In this document: positions 48,421 through 60,545 of the stretch, piece by piece
Layout: every line of letters starts with the position of its first letter
Numbering within the stretch: the first letter of the stretch is position 1
From: Sipunculus nudus
Taxonomy: Eukaryota; Annelida; Sipuncula; Golfingiida; Sipunculidae
DNA length: 64,000 bases
Reading direction: 5' to 3'
Assembly: GCA_026874595.1 (NCBI GenBank)
Contig: CM049306.1
Location: forward strand, 76,631,642 to 76,695,641
Notes under the pieces: model-generated
Databases searched by the model: none
The model's input: the letters and a program-made list of their open reading frames with translations, nothing else
Told to the model about the DNA's origin: nothing
Program-made: the position numbers and the translations under genes

Positions 48421-49494
48421 GTTACGTTTTATTTACAGGGAATTTTAAACGTTTTGTATTTGCTATTACTGTGCCAGTGTATGAATTATCACATATGAAC
48501 AAGTGTTCCTGTTAATAGGAGGATGGCAACTGCATGCTCTACTTTACCAATAGGGGACACAATAGTTTCCATAGGTTATAAAAGGCAATGTCAGATCCTC
48601 TGTGTATTATTAGGGTAGAAAATGAAGATATAGCTATTAGTCATATGATATATAGGGGACAAGTGTGAGCGTACGCTCTTTACACAGCGCTTTACCCATA
48701 GGCCAACTACCTATGTCACAAGCGCTGTTTGTTATGACCTTGTATCCTGAATCTCTACACCAGAGGGGAGCACTGTATTTTGGTCCAATCAAATGAGACC
48801 CTGTGCTGAAGACAACACGGTTTACCAACTAAGCGAGGAATATACGGAGCCAATGTTGTTCATTTTTTTTTGAGTGACAGCTCATCGCCCCGGGGACCGT
48901 TTGAACAGGCCACAGGCTCAGAGAATTGCCCCGCACGTGATTTCTGGGCGGAGTCGATTGTTCGTTGACTTGCATTTGGTTGGCTGCTCGTCACATCAGC
49001 AGTTTTTTTTTTCAGCAGACAGGCCCATGTGCACCACCTGGTGCATCATAAACGGTCAAAGCAGGCAGCGCGAAAATCTGTAGCTTTTTTAGAAGCGCAA
49101 GATTTCCGCTGCCTCGGGAGCGTAGTGTGAGTGACTCCTGCGGGGGTTTTGATTCTTTAGAGTTGTTGTCATAATCCTTAGTATAATAGTGATATTCATT
49201 TTTTAGTATTTTAGGTGTAACATTACCATGATACGGCAATCTCCAGTCTTTACGGCCGGAAGTGGTAATCTGGCATGTGTAATTGGTATCCAGGGGGCCG
49301 CCATTAAAGCTTAAATACAAGTCACTTAGTTGTGATTTTATTGATGTATTATGTGTGATACGACAATAATAAAAATCCATTTTCAACTGTGCTTCTCGAT
49401 TTCTGTTTTCTACACAATTGTATATTTGACAAAATAGTGTGTATATTCCTCAAACCATTGGTCCTTGAAGAAATTTGGACAAATACAATAACGG

Positions 49495-50060
49495 GGCATA
49501 ATGTATCCTTACAAAAAACCCAGGACAAAATATTACAGGGCAAAATTCACACAGTCAGACGGATCCTGGACAAAAATTATACATTCAAAAATGATCCCAG
49601 AAAAAATGATCCTGGATAGAAATACCACATGACAAATTGAACCCAGAATAAAATAATCCTGGATAAAATTACATGACAAAATTAACCCTGACAAAATGAT
49701 TCTGGATAAAAATATTACATGAAAAAAATGCACCCAGAAAAAATGATTATTGAAAACATATTGGATGACAAAGCTTACCTAGACAATTCAGGGACAAAAT
49801 GCAGGGCATAGTATTGATAAAAATGCAGGGCATAGTATTCATAGTATTCTAGATGCTTCAAGACAAAATTGACAGGACAAAATGCCCTTGGAGAAAAGTT
49901 ACAGGATAAAAAGTAACAGAACAAAATGCCCTAAAAAAGGCCCCAGGACAAAATATCAGATGCCATAATTAACCCATAAAAATGCACGACACAGACAAAA
50001 ATACAATAGGACAAACTATCACAGGACAAAATGCACAAAAACAAAAAGTCTCAGGATAAA
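49495..50060 (+). repeat. Nested degenerate repeat, GGACAAAAT core
   Basis: About 565 bp of purine-rich plus strand built from short words such as CAGGACAAAAT, CCTGGATAAAA and CCCAGAAAAAATGAT. In the left half, units of roughly 42-48 bp recur (CCTGGACA at 49565, CCTGGATA at 49611 and 49658, TCTGGATA at 49702), each made of about three 15-bp subunits. The right half has only the short core. Degenerate and non-coding. Confidence 0.8.
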
Positions 50061-50313
50061 ATTTATCACAACACCGTTGTTAGAATGGTGAATTTTTATT
50101 GTGTTTGTGCAGGGTCAGACAAGTCCCTATATGGGTGACACTGTGAGCAGGCCGCCGATGTACCGGACACCATTCTCCGTGATCGATCAAGCCATGCATG
50201 TATATAAAAGCTACGACACAAGTCTTTGAAAGTTGAAGCGGAGAGGCGCCATCGTTTAGCTGTCTGTGACTGATCGGTGACAATATCTCATTAGACAGGT
50301 CGAGCTGGTCGTT

Positions 50314-50467
50314 ATGGCGGAGATGCTAGCGATGTCTGCTCGCGTTTTGTGGAACTTGCTTGTGAGAGGATCACTGGGCCCCGTCCCGTCATCTCCAGTC
50401 AAAGCCGGAGGCAGGTCGAGTGGCCAAGAAGGCTTTAGAGGACTTGGCAGAAATCCCACGGGCCTCA
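50314..50467 (+). CDS. Possible first coding exon, unidentified
   Basis: An ATG at 50314 follows an in-frame TGA at 50278 and opens 51 codons plus one base (MAEMLAMSARVLWNLLVRGS...) to a perfect GTGAGT donor at 50468. The N-terminus is Arg-containing, hydrophobic and free of acids after residue 3, as in a mitochondrial targeting peptide. The segment is clearly GC-richer than its surroundings. Against this, another plus frame and the minus strand are also open here, which GC-rich DNA permits, and no downstream exon was recognised. Confidence 0.28.
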
Positions 50468-51073
50468 GTGAGTGTAGGATCGAGGGGAGGTGACCGGCTG
50501 ACCGGGCCCGTGGGACATCTTTCAAAGGGGTTTTCAGGATGATGAGGGACGTCCGTATGTTGTCTCATGAGCTTTCTTTTGGTATAATGGCTTTTTCTGA
50601 TGTGGCATATATGTCATTATTTATAACACATGACCTGATATAGGGAACATATGGTGAGGAATCCGGGTCAGTGATTATAGACGTAACACACAAGGTATCT
50701 GGACACTGGGAAATTAATTTACCATTGAAATTTACATGTATATTAGTATGTTTATATATTTGAATTTTAATGTTAGCATTAATGCCTCTTAAAAAGAATT
50801 TCTACAGTGCCATTTATATAACAAAAAACCGTGCGCAGATAAAAGAACACAAAATAGTCATACGAATATCTCCCTTTGTCAGTTCCACCGAACAATTCTC
50901 TTTCCAGAGAAGCATGTATATAAGTAATTCTTATGAATGATTTTTTTTGTTAATCCCTGTTTATGGTATCATATTATACATCTCTTGCCGCAATATCAGC
51001 CATTTCAAAAAGGCCTGTCGAGTTCATATAATGTCCGTCCACCATGCACTCTGAATATGAATACAGAATGAAA

Positions 51074-51075
<2 letters not shown>

Positions 51076-51129
<54 letters not shown>
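51076..51129. repeat. (AG)n microsatellite
   Basis: Uninterrupted AG dinucleotides followed by a poly-A and GACAGAGA purine stretch to about 51172. Confidence 0.98.
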
Positions 51130-51133
<4 letters not shown>

Positions 51134-51721
51134 AAAAAGACAGAGAAAGACAGAGAGGGGGAGGGAGAGATATAAGCTCACTGCAATATGGCTCAGGTGA
51201 ACGTTTAGTGAAATATATGGAACAGTGAGATGGAACTGTGTATGTTACCACCAGCTGGCCGTGTAAGGGTGCTGGCCAAGCAAGGAGTGCCTATTGACAT
51301 TTCTACGAACCATGAATGATATTATACTTAACCCTCGGTACAGCTGTATACGTGGTTTGGTCACTAATGCCAGTGTATAATGTTTAATGGAATTCTGTCT
51401 GCCATGCATCTACATGCAAAATGTCTCTCCTGACTATGTTTAGAAAGAGATTCTTTTTAAAAATACGAATGATGAAAATGACTTTATTAAAAATGTCAGT
51501 TAAAGTATAGATATATGCATTTTGACGAATACAGGCCTCCGCCATGTTGGTGGTCCTTATAATGTGGGGGTACTCCGCAACCCGTGTTTTCATTCCCGTA
51601 TATAAGCCCATTTTCCCAGGTTCATTTTGGTGCAGAAGTTCCCGAACGAGTTTGCATTCACTTATTGAGCCTATATTCCCATATTCAGTCATGCAATGTG
51701 ACTGCACATTTGTGAATATTA

Positions 51722-51927
51722 TAGGAAGTCAAGGAAGTTCTTCGTGGATCCGGACCATGATCCACACCAAAATCTAATCAATTCCTCGTGGGCACATTCA
51801 TGGCGTCCTGAAAATTTCATGTGAATCCGTTCATGGTTGCGTAGTTATACGTTGGACACACACACACACACACACGAACTGAAATGAACGCATAGCCTAT
51901 ACCCTCCTGCATGGTGGAGGCAATAAC
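51722..51927 (+). repeat. 3' tail of an interspersed retroelement-like repeat with CCTCC hairpin
   Basis: The order is GGATCCGGACCATGATCC, then AAAATTTCATGTGAATCCGT, TCATGGTTGCGTAGTTATAC, GGACACACAC, and finally the hairpin CCTCCTGCATGGTGGAGG (51903-51920) and CAATAA. This layout is a familiar 3' end of dispersed repeats in marine invertebrates. The source element is not in the window. LINE or SINE class is inference. Confidence 0.5.
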
Positions 51928-52950
51928 ACGAATAAATATTGAATATACTGAAATTCAAAACATCACTGTTACTAAACTGCATGCATATAATATATCAGTA
52001 TGAGTTTTACATATGTCTTGCCTATTATATTAAAACGCATATTCTCTTTTAAATTGTTGTTTTGTTTTAACGTGTGTACTTTTTTTAGTTGTTTGTAATA
52101 AAAAAAAATGACTACAGTTCTACGGTAAATTTATTGCAACTTCATTGTAACCAGATGCCTAAAACTATATGAAGGAAAATAACCAGTCTAACCTTCATCA
52201 CGGCTGTGACGTTGAGTTGTTGATTTAACGATACCTACGCCTGACATGTAGGCTTATACCAGTTTAATGAGGTAAGAGGAATACAAATTACCAATTCATA
52301 TGTTTGAATCAAGCTTTAAAAGTGAAAAGGATGATTCACGGGACTGGGGTTATAGATTTTGCGCATGCCAATTAACAAGCCACATGAATGAACAGAGCGC
52401 ACATTGCAAAGTCCACAACTCCACATTTCAGACTCCCCTGTATACGGAAGGACGCTTATACAGTTAATGATTCTATTTCTGAATTAAAATTTGTTTCAAC
52501 TATTTTTTTTTGTCGGTGGAAATTCTTAGAATAACTAGAGTGCAAAACCATCGGTTGCATTTTTCTCCTTTTCCTTAATCTGCCGTGTTTGAGCTAGATC
52601 TCAAGTATGGGAATTTAAGTTATAAAAACCTAACATTTCGGTTATATATTAGTCGTAAATTTGCACGTGATATTTATTTTTCACCTGAAATTGATCGAAG
52701 TCCCCAGGTCGTAATTCTCACTGAGGGTTCCCTATTATCGCTCAGTTACCAAGGCTTTCATTGGCGATTGCAAACATCTGGTTGATTCAGAGTTTGATCG
52801 TTATAAGCATTTACCTATTTCCAATTCATTGGTCTATTTTTGTCTTCTAAAAATCTGTATACCACCTGCGATGCTTCATCTTTTTGGCGTACCGGCCATA
52901 ATTCTACGTGTGTATATGTATAAGAATGGAATAATATATGCATATATATA

Positions 52951-52988
<38 letters not shown>

Positions 52989-54701
52989 TATACACATATA
53001 TATACATAGTATAATATTCCGTCGTCGTCCCGAGGTTGAGAAGGTCGGGGGCCGGTTGGGGGGCGGCGACGAAGAGGAAACTTCGACTTAGGTCAGGTTT
53101 AAGCAAGCGCTAGTGCCAGATAATGATTTAACTTGCATATACAGAAACTTCGAGCTTAGACATAGTTTAAACTCATCCTGACTCGATCATATATGTAGCA
53201 CATTTTATAGGTGTTGATGACAAATCGTACAATATTCGACCTCGATCTGACATTGGTCGTGTATTCTATCAGGGTAATGGGTGGTCGTTATCATATGTTG
53301 GGTTTCACCAACAATTAAGGGCGGTCAGTTTAGCTGGCAGATCTCCAGACATATATATTCACACATGCATGGGAACATATAAACGTACATATATGCGGGG
53401 TTCCTTACCAGGAGAGCGTGTTAAAGGACTTTAGGCATGATGTAATCTCAGGTCCAATGGCTCGATCTGCATCTGTAATTACGACATAAAGTCTTGGTAT
53501 GAAGAAGTGCAATGGTGCAAAAAGAAAGCACACATAGGTTGGTTAACTGGCACGTCATTCGTTCGGTCATTTTTTTCAACCATCATCCCCAAACAGACCC
53601 ACTTCCTCATACTCTGCATGTATGGTTTTTCTAAGACTGGCATCCTGAAATCACATTCATCCTTCTTAAAAACCAGGAGATTTTATAAAACGAAGTGTAA
53701 GCTAATGCTGATTTAATCTGCACTTAGTGCTGATCGTCAGAGCTGCATGCTCGGTTTATATATAAATATCTACTGTATGTAATACTAGTTATACTTCTGG
53801 ATCCGAAATGCTTATACATATAGATAATAGGACATGTATAAAAGTAAATTGGATATATCGTATAAATTATAAGGCACTTGGAAAAAAAATCATGCCAGGC
53901 AACATATATCCGTAGTCAGACTGATCGTAACCTATTTGCCCTTCTGTCAAAGCATCCGATACGGCAATTTGTTTTCCAGTGCTAAGTGGTCGGCGTATGG
54001 CTGGGACGCTCGATATCAAAGCGCACCTCAAGATTCACCAATATGTTTATACCTGTGTACGTCGGTACCAGGTGTGATTCGATCAAGAGCTCCTGGTCAC
54101 AAATGACCTCTACATACTAGACTGTGCAGGACACACTGCAGCTATCACGTACATGAATGTTATGTATTTGCAGTGGTCAGTGCGACCGGGGCGCAGGTCA
54201 CGGTCAGTAGGGACATGTCGATTTCACGATTCACGATTTCGGTAATTCCCCGAGTACCCGTGTCACGTTGGCATATGATACAATAATAACAATTATAAAT
54301 ACGAAAAAGCCTTAGCGACGTGGAATAGTCGCCATGGTGATTAAATCAGCCGATGCAGTAAGCAGAGAGCATGAATGGTCCATGTATTTTTTTTTTATTA
54401 AATAAGAATGTATTTGAGGGTTTGAACGCTTCCATGGTTTTACGAAGTCCGTCATCCGACCCGAACAAAGTGAAGGTAGTCTCATTCCTGGACATTCGAC
54501 CGTGGCGTACCTGGGCCTGTGTATAGGTCTAAAGTAGATAAACATATAGAACGGTCCACCTTTATTTGCAGCTGTGGTGGTCAGTACACATAGGGACTGG
54601 TCAGCGAGGTTACGAAAACCACAAGGTCACACCGGTGATAAATTGTAGAGGGGGCTTAGGTATTTCTATGACTGTGCATGGGAAGTAAAAATGTATTGTA
54701 A
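51928..54701. other. Intergenic, no gene seen
   Basis: AT-rich DNA with one interrupted (TA)n array at 52942-53012. The open frame at 52585-52785 shows no known motif. Confidence 0.45.
52942..53012. repeat. Interrupted (TA)n microsatellite
   Basis: TA dinucleotides interrupted by ACA words (TATACATATA, TACACATA). Confidence 0.94.
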
Positions 54702-55061
54702 GGCCAAAAAAAAAAAAAAAAAAAATAATAAAAGGTATGGTTCTCAGGCACCGCCCGCATCAATTTTAAACCCCCGCAAAAAAAAATTATTTTTGAATTT
54801 CAATAAAAACTTATAAATTTTTAGCTGCAGCCGCTCGGACATTTCTTTCAAGAAGATAAAAATCATACAATTTTGATAAAATATCCGTTGTTATGTTGTG
54901 CTTTTACTTGTCATGCAAAATAAATCTGTTATCATCATGCTCTTCCCTAATCATTTGACATATTTATCGAAACATACAAAAAAAAAATAAAATTAAAAAA
55001 CCGCCCGCCCGCATTGATTAAAAAAAGTGCCTGATAACCATACCCTTTTTTTATTTTGGCC
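54702..55061. mobile_element. PIF/Harbinger-type MITE, 360 bp
   Basis: The left terminus is GGCCAAAAAA, then AATAAAAGGTATGGTTCTC and AGGCAC. The inverted right terminus is GGCCAAAATAAAAAAAGGGT, then ATGGTTATCAGGCAC. The inverted repeats extend about 45 bp, with a poly-A expansion in the left arm and CCGCCCGC blocks at their inner edges. A TAA trinucleotide lies outside each end (54699-54701, 55062-55064), the target duplication of this superfamily. No transposase. Confidence 0.83.
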
Positions 55062-55359
55062 TAATGCTTCATTCTAAGCGACAATGCATGTTCCTAGAGA
55101 CATTCGGTCATAAATGCTTATTTTCCATTGTAGTATACTTTGGGACATTACAAAATGGCAGTCTTAAGTTGCACAGACGGTAGTTCTGCCCTGCAGCTCA
55201 AAAAAAGCCAACCCCTACCCCTATATCGGTGATTTGTCACAATCATGCCGTGCAACCTTCGGATTACAATATTTCCGGAATGCCTTGGCAGATTTGGATG
55301 ATCTTGGGATCTAGTTGTATGTTTTCAAGCTAGCTGACATGATAAGCATGATTGTAAGG

Positions 55360-55570
55360 CCATTTGAGGTCAAAATCAAGGCCAAAGGTCAAGGTCACGG
55401 TCACTTTGAGGCCCTAAAAGCAGATGATAACCTGTTTTTGCTCGAAATTTACATTATATTATGTTGATACAATATCATAGTTTCAGTGGGAGATTGATTG
55501 AATGAGTTTCAGATAAAATAGTTCTCATTCCTCAGAGCTAAGTAACTTAGTTCGAGGTCAAGGTCATAAG
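55360..55570 (+). repeat. Degenerate tandem repeat with AGGTCAAGGTCA
   Basis: Exact AGGTCAAGGTCA at 55386-55397 and 55555-55566, 169 bp apart. Same family as 34.9-35.25 kb. Confidence 0.6.
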
Positions 55571-56330
55571 GTATACGAAACAACTTATAGGGTCAGCTTG
55601 ATCCGCAGTATGGTTACATAGACGAGTTTGAGTATACTCATTAATCAAGATATGATTCTCGTATTCACTTGCGGGTCGTTCATACACTTTAATGTTCGAA
55701 ACCAGTTTCAAAATATACAATTTATTCTTCTTAATGCTGATTGTAGATATTACAACCAACTGGTTTAAGACAAAGTACCCATGGTTATGAAAGATTTTGA
55801 TAAAATCCTGCGATATAGGGAAGACGACTGGTGTCATTTTAAATAAGTTTTACATTTACATGTGCAAATATAAACATAAATGTTCGCGGGATGACAGTGT
55901 TGCACTTGATGAAAGACCCTTGTAGTTTAACAGGCCTCAAGGCCAAGAGAAATATTTGTAGTATCAGCAAATGACGTGTGCGAGGAATATATGGACCAAT
56001 ATAGTGACCATGTACCGCGCTGGCCAAGGTATCCAGGTCTAGTGCTACCAGGTCAGCTGGTTTTGAGATTGCCTTGCCTGGGCTGACGTCATGCGTGGTG
56101 CCTGGTCGATAATTGTCTTGACCATACTGGCCTCTTTGAGTGCTAATCGGTCAGCCTGTTCCTGTGAATGTTGTGTGGCAGCAAAATAACTATAATTTGT
56201 GAACACTATTAACCTGTTTTTTACAGTTCAAGACAAAATGAACCATTTATTACTGTGTAAGAAATAATTATATGTGTATAAAGCGTACTCGCAGGTTCGG
56301 CAGTTACCAGGCCTAGTTAAGCTGTAAGCG
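55571..56330. other. Intergenic, no gene seen
   Basis: AT-rich DNA without repeats or recognised exons. Confidence 0.45.
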
Positions 56331-56485
56331 CATATTTACGTATATATATGCGTGAAAAATCGCTCATATGATTTTGTAACTGTTCATGGTGTTTCCATGT
56401 GTCCGTAAGCGTATATGCGTATGTGTGTGTGAAAATCGTTACATGAGCGATTTTCATCGTTAAGGGATATTTACGCTATATAGGG
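56331..56485. repeat. Imperfect inverted repeat, arms about 45 bp
   Basis: The left arm TAAGCGCATATTTACG...GAAAAATCGCTCAT pairs with the right arm ATGAGCGATTTTCATCG...ATATTTACGC. The spacer contains a second GTAAGCGTATATGCGTA. There are no matching target duplications. Confidence 0.6.
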
Positions 56486-56712
56486 CCTGCGTAAAATAAT
56501 TGATCTCGGTAATATGGCGTAACTTCAGAATCTTTTAATATTCAGAACTGCTGGATCCGCCTTACCAGTATATGCCTGTGCATGCATGCAAGATCCCACA
56601 TATACGCATAGACGCGCAAAGGAAACACTGTTTTTTTTTACGCAAATATGCATAAACGCGGTAAGCTTCTGCCGATGACGAAAAAACTTGTTAACTTGCA
56701 TAACGGGGAAAC

Positions 56713-57098
56713 TGGTTAAACGGTCCAAATGACCGAAATCGCAAGTAAAAGGGCTTTGGGTCTCGAAGTAAGGTCGTTCACAAGGAACGAATTCGGCTCT
56801 CGGATGGTATGGCTGGGTCTCCGCTGCTGGGATCGGTGGAGGCAATGCGGGTTGCTTCTGGCTTTGTGGCTGTGGATGCTGAGGCTTTCTAACAAGGACA
56901 ACAACCCAGGAGAGAAGATGGCGCCCTCTACGGCTCCCTGCTTGGCTTGGCGTGACATTGCGACTGTTGGCTCAGAGAACATGCTTAAGGAGCGCACAGG
57001 GCTGAGGTCTTGACCGTAGCAACCTGTAGCTGCTCGATGAGCGTATACTTCTTTTGGCTTGGCGGTAAGCTTCAATACGAGGATGTAAATTAATATGA
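56713..57098 (-). repeat. Dispersed 360-bp element, copy B
   Basis: Inverted relative to copy A at 33697-34057. In the copy-A frame it reads VKTSALCAP then a stop, and later ATKPEA and STDPSSGDPA, so the frame is broken. A different minus-strand frame is open at 56716-57075. I regard it as a decayed copy of a family of unknown class. Confidence 0.65.
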
Positions 57099-57122
57099 GA
57101 AAGCGTAAGCTACCACACTGAA

Positions 57123-57126
<4 letters not shown>

Positions 57127-57168
<42 letters not shown>
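57127..57168. repeat. (TA)n microsatellite
   Basis: Uninterrupted TA dinucleotides just right of element copy B. Confidence 0.97.
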
Positions 57169-57170
<2 letters not shown>

Positions 57171-57611
57171 CATATATAAACGATTCTCGAACTAGTTGTG
57201 TAAAATTAGGGCATTGTAGCTGCTTGGTATTTGTCGAAAGTTTAACTGGATTAGCGGTTAATCTGCATGACTAAAGAAAGGCCACATAATTAAGTACTAT
57301 TGCAACAATATGTATATGGTCTCGCCCTTGAGGGAAATGGTTCTGGTCAGAGTGGTCACGTAAACCACTTCACTGCGTTAAGTGCACGCAGGAGCCGCCA
57401 ACCTCATATGTATATAGTGCTGACCAGTGACCACTCTGACATCATGCACGGGTTTCACTCGTGCTGCCGGCGTGCGACGTTTACACAAGCTCGTCAAATA
57501 TTCCCGTCGGCATATGGCGTTTTACATCTTCCGTGCAAAGAGGTGGCGATCGTGACTTTTTACGACAAGTCTAACGTAACACCACTTACACATGTTAAAA
57601 ATACATTGTAG

Positions 57612-57695
57612 GCTTTCTGAACTGACAGCTGAGATTTGAACTCCCGACCTCCCGGCATTTAGTCCTGTGCACTACTCGCAGACCACAGCCAGTAT
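57612..57695 (-). repeat. tRNA-like fragment, probably SINE-derived
   Basis: On the minus strand, TGGTCTGCGAGTAGTGCACA resembles a degenerate A box and D arm, and GGGAGTTCAAATCTC resembles a T arm with B box. Spacing is tRNA-like. The acceptor stem does not pair convincingly, so a functional tRNA gene is unlikely. Confidence 0.45.
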
Positions 57696-58088
57696 ATACG
57701 GTTGACAAATTTAGTGCATGAGTAATTATTAGTTTCGGATTTAACGAGGAGTAACGTCGTATATTTTTATTTTCTTTTCAAACTTTATGTGGATGAAACA
57801 CAGCAAAAGTAATAAAAGTTATCTGCTGATGTAAATATAAGCTATAACTAGTTATAACTAGTTTACGGTATAGCGCTCCAACAAGCGAAAGCGAATTAAG
57901 GTCTACGCATGCGCATGCATCCTGGGTAATCCCTATATAATAATCCATGCATGAAAGTAAGATGGTGTATACTTTCGGGGATCTTTAACATCAGCTGACA
58001 AATAGATGAAGTTTGTCCGTATTACAGTCGTATATACGTCTGACATATTTCTCCTTCAGCTTCCATGCATGGGAGCCCAATTCCCTTT

Positions 58089-58090
<2 letters not shown>

Positions 58091-58173
<83 letters not shown>
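58091..58173. repeat. (GA)n microsatellite, 83 bp
   Basis: Uninterrupted AG/GA dinucleotides. It is the longest purine-only array in the window. Confidence 0.99.
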
Positions 58174-58176
<3 letters not shown>

Positions 58177-60479
58177 GCATGCATGTATATATAGGTCATG
58201 GTATTAAATATAAGAATTGGTGCAATAAATTTATGCATTTTCACAAATAAACTTTAATGTATATACAGGTTTGGTCTTTCTCAAAGTTTTTACATGGAAA
58301 TTCACTTTAAATGGAAATGAACACTTTATGAGAGTTTGCATTCATGTTAAACATATTCCTTGGTGGATGCCGGATTTTGCTATAGAGGGGGCACAACTGC
58401 CACATGCATCTTAACTCTAAATTATGTACATATGCAAAAAAATCCATTCCAGTTCCAGACTACGCGTTAAAGGGCAGTGTAACACGCTACCTCTCATTTT
58501 ACATACCGGTGTTAACCAGGCTCGGTGACTTCTGCGCCTGCGGGTCCTCGGGGTGTGTTCATCTCCATTATTGGGTCATATCACTGACTTACCCCGAAAG
58601 GCGCACTCGTTTGTAAGAGAAACACGGCCTTCCCATTAAGCCTGCATAGGGCTTATATACCCTGGATTGGGAGGACATTGAAAAATCTCACCGCCTCTCT
58701 ATACTTTGCAAGAATTCTTTTTCGGCAGACTTTGGGTTTTCATGCAAATATTCCTTTCAGCGCACCCCTGTATTCAGCTTATTCACGAACATCCATGCAA
58801 TCGGTAAGAAATTCGCCAGAGAGAATATGCTCTTTAAAGTAGAATATTTGCCTTGGCGAAATGTGTGTTACTGTCCAAATTACCGAAAAATAAAATGGCA
58901 ATATTTCCAGAACACTGTAAAGTATATAATATATGCACGTAAACTGAACATAAAGTATGCTTTATTTCCTTTTTATTTTATCTGACCACATGGAGGGGTG
59001 ATTTTGTTTAAATGTATAGCCATTTATATGCAGACAATTCAATGGGTATCATTATATTATGGAGTGAGGGTGCATTTCCTTTCGGATATATAGGTTAATG
59101 TGCGTCCACTGAACAAGGGGCGTTTCTAGTCACTGGTATTGCTGAGGTCCTTTTAAAAAAAGAGAGGTAATTGTATAAGAGAATAAGGAAGAGGGTTAGC
59201 TTGAGATAAAAAATATATCTGGTAGCATCCATGGTGGAACTTTAATGAAAGGCCAGAGGAAGTATCCAAGAAGGCATAAAAAGTTAAAATATATAAATTG
59301 ATAAAATTACGAATGCTAAAACCCTAAAAGGGTAGGGGCACGTGCACCCTGTGCATGTCCCCCTCTTGTTTCGCCTGTATACATGATATTTGAAATGTTT
59401 CATGTTAATGTTACAATCACAAAAAAATTATATCCCTGTATTTTTAATCATTTCTTTATAACGAAACAGGATGAACATTATTTCCATATATATGGCAAAA
59501 AGCTTAACCGTATAAATATATATAATATTATATATATAAACAGAATTAATATGAATTTTATCTACCGTAAACATATTAATAATCTTTACTTTATGTAATT
59601 CGCATATATCAATAGATTATTCTGGATGTGAGAGTATATATGCATGCTGCCGCATGCGTAAACTTGTCTTTGTGCGGGCTTCCTTATATATATATACAAG
59701 GTGTGGTGATAAAGAGACTATAGAGGAAAATGTTCACTACCGCACTCAAGACTGTTACAATGTGAGGAAGGTTATAATACTTCCTCTCATCAATAAAAAT
59801 GCTCTCTCATAGAGATATATAAATGTCTCAACATATAATGTAGAACTTCCTGAACATCTGGAAATTCGGTAATAAAGGTGTTTATGCTATTAACCCTTCT
59901 CGAATTGGCGAGGTATTATATGTGCGGTGTACCATAATTTCGACATGCGACTTGTGACATCTGGGTTTTAGTGTGTACGCAAAATGGCAGCCCCCATGAG
60001 TAGTTTAGAGAAACTGGGAGAAGCCGTAAGGGTTCCATAAGGGCACAGGGATGTGAACAGAAAGTACTCTGAGGACAGCGTCCATGCGTGAATCTATCTG
60101 GCAAGGGAAAGCCTAGAGTGAAAAATTGCTTTGTTGGACCACAGCGAAACCCTCAGATTATAATCCGACCCCCCACCCCAACCCATCGGGTTCTATGCCC
60201 ATTCATTGTCATCAGTTTTTTTATTTTTTTTTACCGCAGATCACTTGTGAACCGTGACAGTAGAACACAATAAAAATATTGGGATCATGACGGATGTTCA
60301 TATAAAGACAAACTCCAACTTAATATCTCGAATGACTTAATATCTGGTGATATTACTATTGTTCATTTGCTATGATATTACGTGTTTATAAGCGTAAATG
60401 TAGTTTAACCACTGTGAGGCTTATCATTGCTACCTTTATCGTCATAACACGTTAAAATATATAAACTATTCATGTTAAA
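58174..60479. other. Intergenic, no gene seen
   Basis: AT-rich DNA with short TATA stretches. No recognised exon or element. Confidence 0.45.
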
Positions 60480-60527
<48 letters not shown>

Positions 60528-60545
60528 GTATATATATATATCTAT
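60480..60545. repeat. (TA)n microsatellite, interrupted
   Basis: TA dinucleotides with TGTA interruptions in the right third. Confidence 0.96.

Noticed and set aside
48640-48860. A-box-like words on the minus strand (TTGGCCTATGGGTAAAGC, TTAGTTGGTAAACC)
   Set aside because: No matching T arm at the right spacing, so I cannot call a tRNA or SINE.
12723-60545. Microsatellite-derived peptides (runs of Ile-Tyr, Ser-Leu, Arg-Glu)
   Set aside because: Translations of (AT)n, (CT)n and (GA)n arrays, not genes.
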